DNA of 64,000 nt from Hoylesella loescheii DSM 19665 = JCM 12249 = ATCC 15930. GTDB taxonomy: Bacteria; Bacteroidota; Bacteroidia; Bacteroidales; Bacteroidaceae. The stretch is taken from the NCBI RefSeq assembly GCF_000378085.1, contig NZ_KB899211.1:276071-340070 (forward strand). Direction: 5' to 3'. Positions within the stretch are counted from its first letter, which is position 1. Each line of letters begins with the position of its first letter. Shown here in pieces: positions 25,165 through 34,284 of the stretch. The notes under the pieces were generated by a model. That model had not been told where the DNA came from, did no database searches, and saw only the letters and a program-made list of their open reading frames with translations. The position numbers and the translations under genes were made by a program.

Positions 25165-27450
25165 ATGGAAACCCGTTTGAAGGTTGGTTTGGCACTTTGG
25201 TTTACTGTGGTTGGCATAACGGCAAAGCCCTTATGCGGGTCCTGTTACACCCTGCCAGAACCTACCGATAACGATAGTGTGCAGGCGCAGAAAGGACGAA
25301 ACACTCTGCCACGTGTGATAAACCTCAAAGAGGTGAATGTGCTTGCGCCTCGACAGCTCACACAACCAACCATGGCACAAGCCCTAAACGAGCAGCGACT
25401 TGTGGCAGGAAGCACCTCGTTGGTTCAGATGTCGCCCCTTCGCCAACGGCTTTCTACTCTCAAAGATGCGCTGGCCATGCAGCCAGGCGTTATTATTCAA
25501 GAGTTCTTCGGACTGAACGACCAACCTCGCCTAAATATTCGTGGCTCGGGCATACAAAGCAACCCGCAACGTCGAGGCGTTTATCTGCTGCAAGACGGTA
25601 TACCCGTGAACTTCGCGGACGGCTCTTATATAATAGGAGTGATGGACCCTATGACTGCACATTATGTTGAAGTGTTCAAGGGGGCAAATGCCCTAACCTT
25701 TGGAGCAAGCACCCTTGGTGGGGCCATCAACTTTGTTTCGCCAACGGCCGACAAGCAACAAGGGGTGGGAATGCTTATAAAGGCCGAGGGCGGAAGTTAT
25801 GGTTATAGGGCCGTGGCGGCTAATATGGCCTATCGCTGGCAGACGAGCGACGCCCATGTAAGCCTTTCGTACAGCGCACAAGACGGCTATCGGCTTTACA
25901 ATCGTAACACCCGATGGAGCATTGGGGCCAACTATGGACTGCAAAACCACAGCGGAAGTCTTGCCAATCGCACTTACCTGCACTTCACTTGGCTGAAATT
26001 CCAGTTCCCTGGACCGCTAAATATGCAGCAGTTGATGGACAATCCCAAACAAGTGAATGCTGGTGTAGACCTGCCTTTTAGCATGGGGCCTAACGTTTTG
26101 CGCGATAAGCCACGCCGTTTTGCACGTATGTTGCGCGTGGCCAATCGCACGGGCATTCGTATAAGCGCCAATAGCGACCTTGTGGCTGCGGTGTATTACC
26201 AATACGCCGACGATCAATTTGTGTTCCCCATCACCATTTCGATCCCTCATTCGTACCACCACGATGGCGGATTAACCCTCAACTACCGCCTCGCCACAGG
26301 CAATCATCGCCTTCGCGGAGGACTCGTGGCCTCGGTAGGGCAGATAGATCGCCGTACTTACATCAACAAAGATGGGTTGGAATCGTTTATGTTTGCCCAC
26401 GACGACTTGCAAGCGCGCAACCTAACTCTCTTTGCCGAAGACCTGATTAGGCTGTCGTCGAAACTTAATCTCGTTGTCGATGCCCACTTAGTATATAATG
26501 AACGCAACAGCCATGACCGCTTTCCGCAGCCCGACCTTCGTCCTTGGTACAGTCATATGTCGAAAAAGTACCGCTATTTTCGCTCGCAAAGCACGTCGCT
26601 CAACCAGCATTTTTCAGCCTTTAACCCGCGTGTTGGGCTGATATATAGTCCCTTTAAAGGTGAAGACGTGCAGTTGTTTGGTAACCTAAGCCGAAGTTAT
26701 GAGCCGCCAACCTTCGACGAACTGGTAGGCACAGAGGTAACGACAAACATCAATACCAGTCCCAAGCGCCTCTTCGCCATTACCTTAGATAAGCAAACGG
26801 CTACCACGCTAGAAGTGGGGAGCAAAGGTCGCCTGGCGCGCTTTTCGTGGAACGTGGCTGCATATCGTTCTTGGGTGCGCAACGAGATACTTGAAGTGAA
26901 AGACTATGTTCGTGGCATTAAGCGTACCGAAAACTATCCGCAAACCCTACATCAAGGTGTGGAAGTAGGACTGAACGCCGTTGTGGCCGATCGTCCTTGG
27001 GGCATCAACGTCGGCAAACTTACCCTTGGTGGGGTATATAATTATAGCGACTTTCGTTTTAGTGGTGGCAAATACGAGGGCAAACGCCTTGCGGGTATTC
27101 CCCAACATTACGTCAACGCCTCGGCCGAATTCGAACATCCGTGCGGTCTTAGTCTTGCAGCGCAATTGGAATGGAAACCTGGCGACACGCCCATCGACCA
27201 TACCAACACCATGTTTCAACCTGCTTATCGCGTGTGGAACCTACGTGCCGCCTACGCCCTAAGCAAGAAGCTGAACCTGTATGTAGAGATGAAGAATGTA
27301 GCCAACAGTCGTTACGCCTCCAGTTATGTCATTAGCGATGAGATACATAATCCGCCCATACCTTTCCCCAACTTCTCTGCCAGGCAGATGGCGTTCTTTA
27401 TTCCCGCCCAGCCACGCTGTGTTTTTGGGGGTATAACGTGGCAATTATGA
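25165..27450 (+). CDS. TonB-dependent outer-membrane receptor
   Basis: A 761-aa protein with signal region (1-20), TonB-interacting segment near VINLKEVNVLAPR, plug domain (about 80-200: LKDALAMQPGVIIQ, RLNIRGSGIQSNPQRRGVYLLQDGIPVNFADGS, EVFKGANALTFGASTLGGAINFVSP), and a beta-barrel ending in an aromatic-terminated strand (RCVFGGITWQL). The plug resembles the FecA/YncD type of siderophore or cofactor receptors rather than SusC, since there is no carboxypeptidase-regulatory domain in front. The substrate is unknown. Downstream on the same strand lie a methyltransferase and two lipoproteins, probably part of the same uptake system. Confidence 0.9.
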   Translation: METRLKVGLALWFTVVGITAKPLCGSCYTLPEPTDNDSVQAQKGRNTLPRVINLKEVNVLAPRQLTQPTMAQALNEQRLVAGSTSLVQMSPLRQRLSTLKDALAMQPGVIIQEFFGLNDQPRLNIRGSGIQSNPQRRGVYLLQDGIPVNFADGSYIIGVMDPMTAHYVEVFKGANALTFGASTLGGAINFVSPTADKQQGVGMLIKAEGGSYGYRAVAANMAYRWQTSDAHVSLSYSAQDGYRLYNRNTRWSIGANYGLQNHSGSLANRTYLHFTWLKFQFPGPLNMQQLMDNPKQVNAGVDLPFSMGPNVLRDKPRRFARMLRVANRTGIRISANSDLVAAVYYQYADDQFVFPITISIPHSYHHDGGLTLNYRLATGNHRLRGGLVASVGQIDRRTYINKDGLESFMFAHDDLQARNLTLFAEDLIRLSSKLNLVVDAHLVYNERNSHDRFPQPDLRPWYSHMSKKYRYFRSQSTSLNQHFSAFNPRVGLIYSPFKGEDVQLFGNLSRSYEPPTFDELVGTEVTTNINTSPKRLFAITLDKQTATTLEVGSKGRLARFSWNVAAYRSWVRNEILEVKDYVRGIKRTENYPQTLHQGVEVGLNAVVADRPWGINVGKLTLGGVYNYSDFRFSGGKYEGKRLAGIPQHYVNASAEFEHPCGLSLAAQLEWKPGDTPIDHTNTMFQPAYRVWNLRAAYALSKKLNLYVEMKNVANSRYASSYVISDEIHNPPIPFPNFSARQMAFFIPAQPRCVFGGITWQL

Positions 27451-27509
27451 TGTTCTCAACTCAAGATACAACATTCTTTCAACACCGTTAAACTTAAAAT
27501 ATAACCATT

Positions 27510-28289
27510 ATGACAGAGAAAAGAATGAACATGGAGCAAGGCCATTGGGTGCTTGCCAAGCTGGGAAAACGGGTGCTTAGGCCCGGTGGAATGGAACTAA
27601 CCACCCAAATGTTGGATGCAATGAACATCAGTCAGGCTGACGACGTGGTTGAATTCGCTCCGGGATTGGGACAGACGGCACGACTAACCGTAGCCCATAA
27701 GCCCCATTCGTACACCGCCGTAGAACTGAACGAAGAGGCGGCCGAACGTGTTCGGCGCAACGTGAACTATCCCGGCATGCGCGTGGTGGCTGCCGACGCT
27801 GCGCGAACGGGCCTTCCCGACGCTTGCGCAACAAAGGTTTACGGTGAAGCGATGTTAACGATGCAGAGCGCGCAACAAAAGAATGCCATTGTGAAAGAGG
27901 CTGCACGATTGCTAAGAACAGGTGGATTGTATGCCATCCACGAGATAGTGATTTGTCCAGACAATGCTGACAGCGAGTTGCAACGTGCCATTGAGAAAGA
28001 CCTTGCATATAGCATCAAGACCAATGTACGCCCCCTTACGCTCTCGGCATGGCGTGCTGTGCTCGAAGAAAACGGTTTTGAAGTGGTGTGGACAATGCAA
28101 AACCCCATGCATCTGCTGGAATGGCGCCGTGTGGTAGCCGATGAGGGGTGGGGTGGTTTCCTACGAATTGTATGGCGTATGCTACGCAACCCCACAGCTC
28201 GAAAGCGTGTATTGCAGATGCGCAGCATATTTAGGAAGCACGCCGATAACATCAACGCCATCTCGATTGTGGCGCAGAAAAGGGCTTAG
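27510..28289 (+). CDS. Class I SAM-dependent methyltransferase
   Basis: A 259-aa cytoplasmic protein with the Rossmann-type SAM site: motif I VVEFAPGLGQTARL (residues 47-60), the acidic ribose-binding Glu in YTAVELNEEAAERV, VVAADAARTGLPD, and a post-IV ALLRTGGLYAIHEI-like strand. It belongs to the Methyltransf_11 type acting on small molecules. The target is unknown. It starts 59 bp after the TonB receptor and its stop lies 2 bp before the next lipoprotein gene, so it is likely tied to the imported compound. Confidence 0.85.
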   Translation: MTEKRMNMEQGHWVLAKLGKRVLRPGGMELTTQMLDAMNISQADDVVEFAPGLGQTARLTVAHKPHSYTAVELNEEAAERVRRNVNYPGMRVVAADAARTGLPDACATKVYGEAMLTMQSAQQKNAIVKEAARLLRTGGLYAIHEIVICPDNADSELQRAIEKDLAYSIKTNVRPLTLSAWRAVLEENGFEVVWTMQNPMHLLEWRRVVADEGWGGFLRIVWRMLRNPTARKRVLQMRSIFRKHADNINAISIVAQKRA

Positions 28290-28291
28290 TC

Positions 28292-28906
28292 ATGACAGTG
28301 CGCAACATCTTTCGCCTACGTGGGGTGGCTGTTTGGGCGGCACTTGGCTTCCTTGCTGCTACTTTTGTGGGAGCGTGTAGCGACGATATGCGCTCGCCCG
28401 ACCAAGAGCGGGCTGCCCAATTGCTGCCCAACCGCAACGAATATGCCGACTCCAACCTGCATACCCATGAACAGGCACGACTCGTTGCTGGTAAATACGC
28501 CTCGCGGCTCGACCTCATTTACTACGATGCCGACCGTACAACGCCTCGCCTTTACTTTACGGGTGGCGATGCAATAGTGCCTCTTACCACTAACACTAAC
28601 GGCTCGTTGCAGCTTCGCGTGGTAGATTTTCACACCCAGTTTATGCCTCTCTACATGACGATAGACATGAACCTGTTGCTCACCGATACCCCTAACGACA
28701 CCATTCGCTTAGCGGGTAAAGACGGATCGGTGCACACTAGTGACCATGGAGAAACCATCGGACTGCCTCTTCCCGAAAGTGACGATGCCGAAATGGAGGG
28801 CTTTTACGTCAAGTCGAAAGGTGAAATATACGCTGTTATCGACTTGATGCTACCCGTTCCGATGAAAATCAGGTGGCACGGTAAGAAGCAAATACCAACG
28901 CCATAA
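28292..28906 (+). CDS. Putative lipoprotein in the TonB receptor operon
   Basis: A 204-aa protein with a signal ending FVGACSDD, a lipobox followed by Asp residues of the kind that often marks surface lipoproteins in Bacteroidetes. The rest looks beta-rich (LRVVDFHTQFMPLYMTIDMNL; EIYAVIDLMLPVPMKI). I do not recognise the family with certainty. It begins 2 bp after the methyltransferase stop, so it is probably translated from the same mRNA and may bind the receptor's ligand. Confidence 0.75.
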   Translation: MTVRNIFRLRGVAVWAALGFLAATFVGACSDDMRSPDQERAAQLLPNRNEYADSNLHTHEQARLVAGKYASRLDLIYYDADRTTPRLYFTGGDAIVPLTTNTNGSLQLRVVDFHTQFMPLYMTIDMNLLLTDTPNDTIRLAGKDGSVHTSDHGETIGLPLPESDDAEMEGFYVKSKGEIYAVIDLMLPVPMKIRWHGKKQIPTP

Positions 28907-29037
28907 CCTCTTATCGGCGCACGGAAAACGGCTGTGCCTACGCCGAAAACACGTGGCAAACAATATGTTTGTCCATACGTCAGCCAATATTATTCACCTT
29001 GCTCCATCTTATGTTGGGGCTAAAAACCTATAGATAA

Positions 29038-29619
29038 ATGAGAATTACAAGTTTAAGAAATCTTTCTGCGCTGTTCATCATGTTCGCCCTGGCCATGAGT
29101 TTAACCACAGCTTGTAGCAAATCAGACGACAATGAAGGTGTAAGCGAAGCAGTTGTCAATAGCATGGCAGGTACATACAAGGCCACCATAGCTCCCACAA
29201 TGGGTAACAAGAAAATGGCCGAAGGTACACACACCATATATATAGAGCGTGTGGCAGGTACGCAACAAGTGCGCATGCACTACGAGAACTTCAACGCGCC
29301 TTTCCTTGATGGAAATGGCAAACCTAGCGAAACGGCACGCATGCCTTTCGACATGACCGTCGATTTTACTTTCGTTGCCACCCCAGGAGAGAACGGAGCT
29401 GTTGCACTTAAGTCGATAAAGGGGTATTTTAAGGCTGCGCCTCACAACGGGAATTCGGTAGATCCAAAGCAGTTGCCTGGTGGAATAGCCATACCAAACC
29501 CCAATGGGTTTGAGACCGACAAAGCTACTGCCGAAGGAACATGGAAGGACAATAAGCTTGTTCTACGTATCCTGCCCAACATCTTGCCCGTGGTGGTAAA
29601 CGTTGAAGCGGCAAAATGA
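29038..29619 (+). CDS. Putative calycin-like lipoprotein
   Basis: A 193-aa protein with signal ending LTTACSKSDDNEG (lipobox plus acidic tail signal, pointing to surface export). The mature part opens SMAGTYKATIAPTMGNKK and has alternating strands reminiscent of the calycin-like/DUF4840 lipoproteins in Bacteroidetes, small barrels that may bind a hydrophobic ligand. It is 131 bp after the previous lipoprotein, with no terminator seen between. Family match is from memory of the pattern and is uncertain. Confidence 0.65.
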   Translation: MRITSLRNLSALFIMFALAMSLTTACSKSDDNEGVSEAVVNSMAGTYKATIAPTMGNKKMAEGTHTIYIERVAGTQQVRMHYENFNAPFLDGNGKPSETARMPFDMTVDFTFVATPGENGAVALKSIKGYFKAAPHNGNSVDPKQLPGGIAIPNPNGFETDKATAEGTWKDNKLVLRILPNILPVVVNVEAAK

Positions 29620-29788
29620 ATGACGAGCAGACAAGTAGTTGAGTAGGGAAAACGTCTTCCGACATGCCTAAGTCCCAATGCTTAACATCTTAACGCTTTG
29701 GGATGCCATGGTAAAGGATACTTGTTTTTGGAGCGATTTGCCTTTAAGTCATGAAGCCTATGATGGTGCACGCGTCAGTACTAACGGC

Positions 29789-29876
29789 TAGTAGCCACGC
29801 TACCGACCATTTGTAGTCGCACTACTGATGGTTTGTAGTCACACTACTAACGGCTTGTAGTGGCTGTACCAGGGCC
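29789..29876. repeat. Type B array: four 22-bp TTGTAG-type palindromic units
   Basis: Units start at 29789, 29811, 29833 and 29855. The arms are TTGTAG with ACTACT/GTACC-type partners, less perfect than those at 3479. The 3' flank reads TAGTACTG and then TTGATGATAAA, as it does after 3566. The array lies in the 500-bp gap between the two receptor loci. Confidence 0.78.
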
Positions 29877-30003
29877 TTAGTACTGCTCCATTGATGATAA
29901 AGTGATGTTGAAAGACAAAGTTAGAAGGAGTTATGGAGCAAGAAATCAGAGGAGTAAGACTGCATGCTTTATGGCCATATTCACTTGCTTGCAAGCCTTG
30001 TCA

Positions 30004-30085
30004 GTCTGTTAACAGGTTAACTTGTTCGCTTGTTAACTTGTCAACCAGTCCGCTTGTCTACTCGTCTACTTGTTAACTCGTCCAC
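30004..30085. repeat. Octamer tandem repeat (GTTAACTT-like)
   Basis: About ten degenerate 8-bp units such as GTTAACTT, GTTCGCTT, GTCAACCA, GTCTACTC, GTCTACTT end 36 bp before the next gene. Related tracts are at 13937-13993, 39115-39204, 49030-49160 and 52721-52760. Confidence 0.75.
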
Positions 30086-30121
30086 AATATTCTCATAAAC
30101 TAAATCAACAAAAGAACAACC

Positions 30122-31168
30122 ATGTCAAATTTAAAGAATGCTATCACCCTGCGCTTACGTTGGTTTACCCTCACGTTTGCTGCATTTTTCGCTTTCTTCC
30201 TTGTGGGTTGCACCACGTCGGAGCTAGACGAAAGCGAACGCGCACTTGTGGCTAAGCAGCAGTTGGCCGATAAGTTCGACCGCCTTTTCAACCTGGCCTT
30301 CGAGTCGCCACAGCAAGCCGAAGAACAGTTTAACCAACTTGTGTTCAGCGATCTCGTTACCGACGACCACAACCTACTGGCCGACGACGATGTGCGAGCT
30401 TTCCAAACGTTGGTGCAAATTGCCGTTAGGCTCAACCGCGACATACGCGATGTGCCTTCAAAGATGAACCAAAGTACGCTGTTCGATATGTACATTGCTC
30501 GCAACCAGTTGCTTATCTCGAGTGGGAGCACACTCTACGAGTTGCCTTATCGCCTTCGTAGTGGCGAGAGATACGAGCGACTTAAAGCCCTTGTGGCACA
30601 GGTAGACAAAGAAACACAAAAGTATGTAGACCAATTGAGCAGCAAAACGCAAGCTCCACCCAAAGACATCACCGGCACACAATGGACCTGGACGTTCGAC
30701 ATAGACAGCATTCGCGAAGATGTTGCCGACCTGAACGAGGGCGTGTACAAGTCGATGAAAGAATTCGCCTTCGACTTTACGCTTAATGCCGACAATACTG
30801 TGAAGGCTCATCGCTTCTTTCTTTTGCCTGCCGTTGAGGAATACAGCAAACGCTTCAACGGCGATGGCGACTGGCTCGAAGCTAACATGAGCGAAACGCC
30901 CATGCGCTACGCCACCTACGGCAACAAGATATTCTTCCGCATCCCAATGAAGAATACTTCCAACTTCTCTGATGGGTATGGTGATGTGAAGCGCGAATGG
31001 TACTACGAGTTTACCTACCAACGTAATGGCAGGAACCTCGTTTTGAGCCAGCCCCGCATCGGGTTGTTCGTTCAAATCAAGCAATTCCTAACCTCGTATG
31101 CCGACAAAACGTTCGACACAAGCTATCCCGAGCCCTTTAAGCAAATAACCCTAACCCCGAAAGAATGA
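30122..31168 (+). CDS. Putative substrate-binding lipoprotein, first gene of the haem/iron-type locus
   Basis: A 348-aa protein with a long hydrophobic leader ending FFLVGCTTSELDESE (Cys30), so a lipoprotein, likely surface-exposed. A helical, charged N-terminal region (45-140) is followed by a beta-rich C-terminal half (GTQWTWTFDID; DGYGDVKREWYYEFTY). I do not recognise a named family. Its stop overlaps the next start in ATGA (31165-31168), so it is translationally coupled to a second lipoprotein and, through that, to the receptor. Confidence 0.78.
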   Translation: MSNLKNAITLRLRWFTLTFAAFFAFFLVGCTTSELDESERALVAKQQLADKFDRLFNLAFESPQQAEEQFNQLVFSDLVTDDHNLLADDDVRAFQTLVQIAVRLNRDIRDVPSKMNQSTLFDMYIARNQLLISSGSTLYELPYRLRSGERYERLKALVAQVDKETQKYVDQLSSKTQAPPKDITGTQWTWTFDIDSIREDVADLNEGVYKSMKEFAFDFTLNADNTVKAHRFFLLPAVEEYSKRFNGDGDWLEANMSETPMRYATYGNKIFFRIPMKNTSNFSDGYGDVKREWYYEFTYQRNGRNLVLSQPRIGLFVQIKQFLTSYADKTFDTSYPEPFKQITLTPKE

Positions 31169-31764
31169 GCCCTATGCCACACTTTAAGTTGCTAGCCATA
31201 TTGCTCTCGCTATTGTTTTCTCTTTCGGGGTGCATCGGTCGGGAGCTAGACGACAACGACACTTTCCAACAGGCGCAACCCTCTGAGATGGATGCCGACA
31301 ACGCTTTGCTGCTTTCGAAGATATTCGTGATAGACGAAAGCAACACCTACCTGTGGTTCGACCTGCACAACGAGGTGGCCAATTTCTCACAACCCGAACT
31401 GCTCCTGCCCACAGACAACGGTGGGACGGAGGGCACTTTGCGCATTCCCCTGCGCGGTCTGCTTTACGAATACCGCGCCAATGAGCACACGCTAACGTTT
31501 AAGCGCGTGCCGCCAAGGTTCCTAAATTGGGGCGAAACAACGGTTTCGTTCGTCTTCAACCTCACGCAAACCGATGGCGGCAGCATATTGTTGCCCGGTG
31601 GAAAAACGCAGAAAGGGTCGAAACCCACGTTCGAACTTGCCCTCAAGTCTATCCTCATAGACGGCGCGCAAGCACCCATAGCGGTGGGAACGCCTTTCAA
31701 TGCCGACGGGAGAACCATCAAGATGAAGCCCTACACCAAGAAACTAACGCTGATAAACGGATGA
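31165..31764 (+). CDS. Putative lipoprotein coupled to the TonB receptor
   Basis: A 199-aa protein; the leader ends LFSLSGCIGRELDDND (lipobox with acidic residues after Cys). The mature part is predicted mostly beta from its alternation (TYLWFDLHNEVANF; LTFKRVPPRFLNWGETTVSFVFNL). It overlaps the upstream gene by ATGA and the downstream receptor gene by ATGA (31761-31764). Such coupling suggests fixed stoichiometry with the receptor. Function is inferred from context only. Confidence 0.78.
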   Translation: MSPMPHFKLLAILLSLLFSLSGCIGRELDDNDTFQQAQPSEMDADNALLLSKIFVIDESNTYLWFDLHNEVANFSQPELLLPTDNGGTEGTLRIPLRGLLYEYRANEHTLTFKRVPPRFLNWGETTVSFVFNLTQTDGGSILLPGGKTQKGSKPTFELALKSILIDGAQAPIAVGTPFNADGRTIKMKPYTKKLTLING

Positions 31765-34271
31765 AAAGACATTCACATACAACTGCCGATGCCCTTAGTG
31801 GGCAAACCATCCGCGCCGCGTTGGCGCACCGCGAGCTGGGCCTTTGGGTTGTGTTACCACTCTTGTTTGCGTGCTTCATGCCCGCAACAATCTGCGCGCA
31901 AGCCGTTGTTAACGACACCACACGTGCGCACAACATTAAGGAAGTGGTGGTGAAAGCCAATCGCGGAGCGCGTGCCGTGGGTATGATTAAGCAAACGGCA
32001 GAACAGCTTAAGGTGGAAATGCCTGCCGACATGACCGACCTTGTGCGCTACATGCCCTCCGTGGGCGTGTCGATATCGGGGTCGCGCGGCGGCATGCGGG
32101 GCTTCGCCATGCGCGGTGTAGAGGCCAACAGGGTGGCAATAAGCGTAGACGGGATATTACAACCCGACATCCAAGACAATGTCGTGTTCAGCTCGTATGG
32201 CCTTTCCAACGCCTCGCGGATAGACTTCGACCCCTATCTGGCCTCATCGGTAGAGATACAAAGGGGTGCAAACTCGTTCGTATCTGGCAACGGTGCGCTG
32301 GGCGGAACGGTGAACTACAACACCAAAAACGCACGCGACCTGATAACGAAAGGCCAATGGGGAGGGTTCGCCCACGCAGGCTATAACGGCAAAGACAACC
32401 TACGGACGTTCATCGGAGGGGCAGCAGCTCTGTGGAAACAATGGGAAGCGTTGCTCATGGTTACCCGCCGCGACGGCAACGAGTTGCGAAACTTCGCCCA
32501 CGGAGCGCGAACCCGCAACATCACCTCTACCCAAACAGACCCCACCTCCTTTGCACAACACGCCTGGTTGGCCAAACTTGCCTATGCGCCCAACGAGCAC
32601 CACCGCATTGATGCGGCCTTCTACGCGATGAACCGAAAGGCAGATGCCGAGGTTTGGACACTCGAACCCATAGACGCTTTCACGGCAGAAGGCAAGCCTT
32701 ATTATTATTCGCACGACCAATCGCTCACCCGACAGGCTTCTGCCGGCTACCGCTTCACGTCAGACGAAGCACTGGTTAAGAAGTTCGCTGTCAGGCTACA
32801 CTATCAGGTTTCGTATCTCGACGCCACTACGTGGACAGATTATTACCGTCCAAACTTCGACAAGCACAACGGCAACATGACCCTGTTGCACGAGGGCAAG
32901 CGCGACAAATACCGCGCACAAGAGATTGGCGACGCCCTGTTACGCCTCTCGGCCGACACCCGTAAGCTGCCCCTTGGCGCGCTAGGCCAACACAGCCTAA
33001 ACCTAACTGCCACCACTTTGCTGCGCAATTACAACTCGCGCAACGTGGATGTGGAAAATCCCGTAGCCGCAAACAACGTAGACGGCTACACCGTTAGGCA
33101 CGGAAAGGTGTACCTTTTGGGCGAGAACATGGGCACCACGGCCGAAGCTTACGCCTTTGTAAACCCCATCAAGCGGTTCAACTTGGCCCTGTCGCTGCTA
33201 GACGAAGCCACGCTTTCGCCCGTGCTGAACCTTAAACTGGGCGTGCGTTACGACTTTTTCCGCACAACCGACGATGCCGATACGCAGGCGCGCAACACGG
33301 GCTACATTGCCTACCTGCTGCAAAACGTGCAGGGAGCGAACATGGATTTCAGTCCGATACGCAACACCCAGGGTGGCTTTTCGGCACTGGCCGTGCTGGC
33401 ATACACGCCCAAGCCGTGGATCAACTTGGCCTACAAGTTCTCCACTGGCTATCGAGTACCCAACATCGAAGAGCAATATTTCCAGTTCTATAGCACGTGG
33501 CCATCGTTCCTTGTGATGGCAAACCGCGACCTGAAGCCCGAAAAATCCATCAATCACGAGTTGGAAATAACAGGCAAAACCAATGCCCTGGGCTACATGT
33601 TCAGTGCCTATTACAACCATTACTCCGACTTTATCGAGCTTCGGCAAGGCCTGCTCACGGTGAGCCAGCCACTTATGCCGCAAGAAAAACGCCTGGCCTA
33701 CGTAACCAACGTTAACCGCGACCGCGCCCATCTTGTAGGTTTCGATGCCGCACTGCAACTGTATCCAGATGCTTGGTGGCCCGTCTTGCGTGGCATTTCG
33801 CTGTCGTCGGCGTGGAGTTACGCACAGGGCGAGTCGTCCTCGGGCATGAGCATGCTCAGCGTTCAGCCGCTTGCCGGAAACCTTGGGCTAGCCTACACCA
33901 GTGCAAATAAGCGTTGGGAGGTTAACGCCAAGATGAATTTCCACTTCGCCAAGCCCATTTCGCAAACCACATTCTGGGACCGCGACGCCTCCGGACGCGA
34001 CATCATTCGCCGTTTTCCTGCCGCATTTTTAGAGAACGCATACACCTTCGACCTCTATGCCTATTATAAAATAGGTGGCCACATCACGCTGAGGGCGGGC
34101 GTGTACAATCTCTTCGACACCCAATATCACCGTTGGGACGACCTGCGGCAGCTCACCAACCCCGCCCTGCTGGGCAACATCAACCTCTTCTTTAAAGACG
34201 GGCGCAAGTCGCTCGCACGCTTCACACAGCCTCGCCGTTATCTATCGGCGGCCATAGAAATTAACATTTAA
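31761..34271 (+). CDS. TonB-dependent receptor of the haemoglobin/transferrin type
   Basis: An 836-aa outer-membrane protein with signal peptide ending ATICAQA (about residue 47). A TonB-box-like IKEVVVKANRG and plug (about 75-195: LVRYMPSVGVSISGSRGGMRGFAMRGVEANRVAISVDG; ASSVEIQRGANSFVSGNGALGGTVNYNTKNA) follow, then a large barrel that ends ARFTQPRRYLSAAIEINI. The SGNGALGGTVNYNTK plug signature resembles the TbpA/HmuR (TIGR01786-type) receptors for haemoglobin, transferrin or lactoferrin. The start overlaps the upstream stop and matches a normal leader; the open frame further upstream is only an overlap with the previous gene. Confidence 0.87.
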   Translation: MKRHSHTTADALSGQTIRAALAHRELGLWVVLPLLFACFMPATICAQAVVNDTTRAHNIKEVVVKANRGARAVGMIKQTAEQLKVEMPADMTDLVRYMPSVGVSISGSRGGMRGFAMRGVEANRVAISVDGILQPDIQDNVVFSSYGLSNASRIDFDPYLASSVEIQRGANSFVSGNGALGGTVNYNTKNARDLITKGQWGGFAHAGYNGKDNLRTFIGGAAALWKQWEALLMVTRRDGNELRNFAHGARTRNITSTQTDPTSFAQHAWLAKLAYAPNEHHRIDAAFYAMNRKADAEVWTLEPIDAFTAEGKPYYYSHDQSLTRQASAGYRFTSDEALVKKFAVRLHYQVSYLDATTWTDYYRPNFDKHNGNMTLLHEGKRDKYRAQEIGDALLRLSADTRKLPLGALGQHSLNLTATTLLRNYNSRNVDVENPVAANNVDGYTVRHGKVYLLGENMGTTAEAYAFVNPIKRFNLALSLLDEATLSPVLNLKLGVRYDFFRTTDDADTQARNTGYIAYLLQNVQGANMDFSPIRNTQGGFSALAVLAYTPKPWINLAYKFSTGYRVPNIEEQYFQFYSTWPSFLVMANRDLKPEKSINHELEITGKTNALGYMFSAYYNHYSDFIELRQGLLTVSQPLMPQEKRLAYVTNVNRDRAHLVGFDAALQLYPDAWWPVLRGISLSSAWSYAQGESSSGMSMLSVQPLAGNLGLAYTSANKRWEVNAKMNFHFAKPISQTTFWDRDASGRDIIRRFPAAFLENAYTFDLYAYYKIGGHITLRAGVYNLFDTQYHRWDDLRQLTNPALLGNINLFFKDGRKSLARFTQPRRYLSAAIEINI

Positions 34272-34284
34272 AACCCCGCATATA

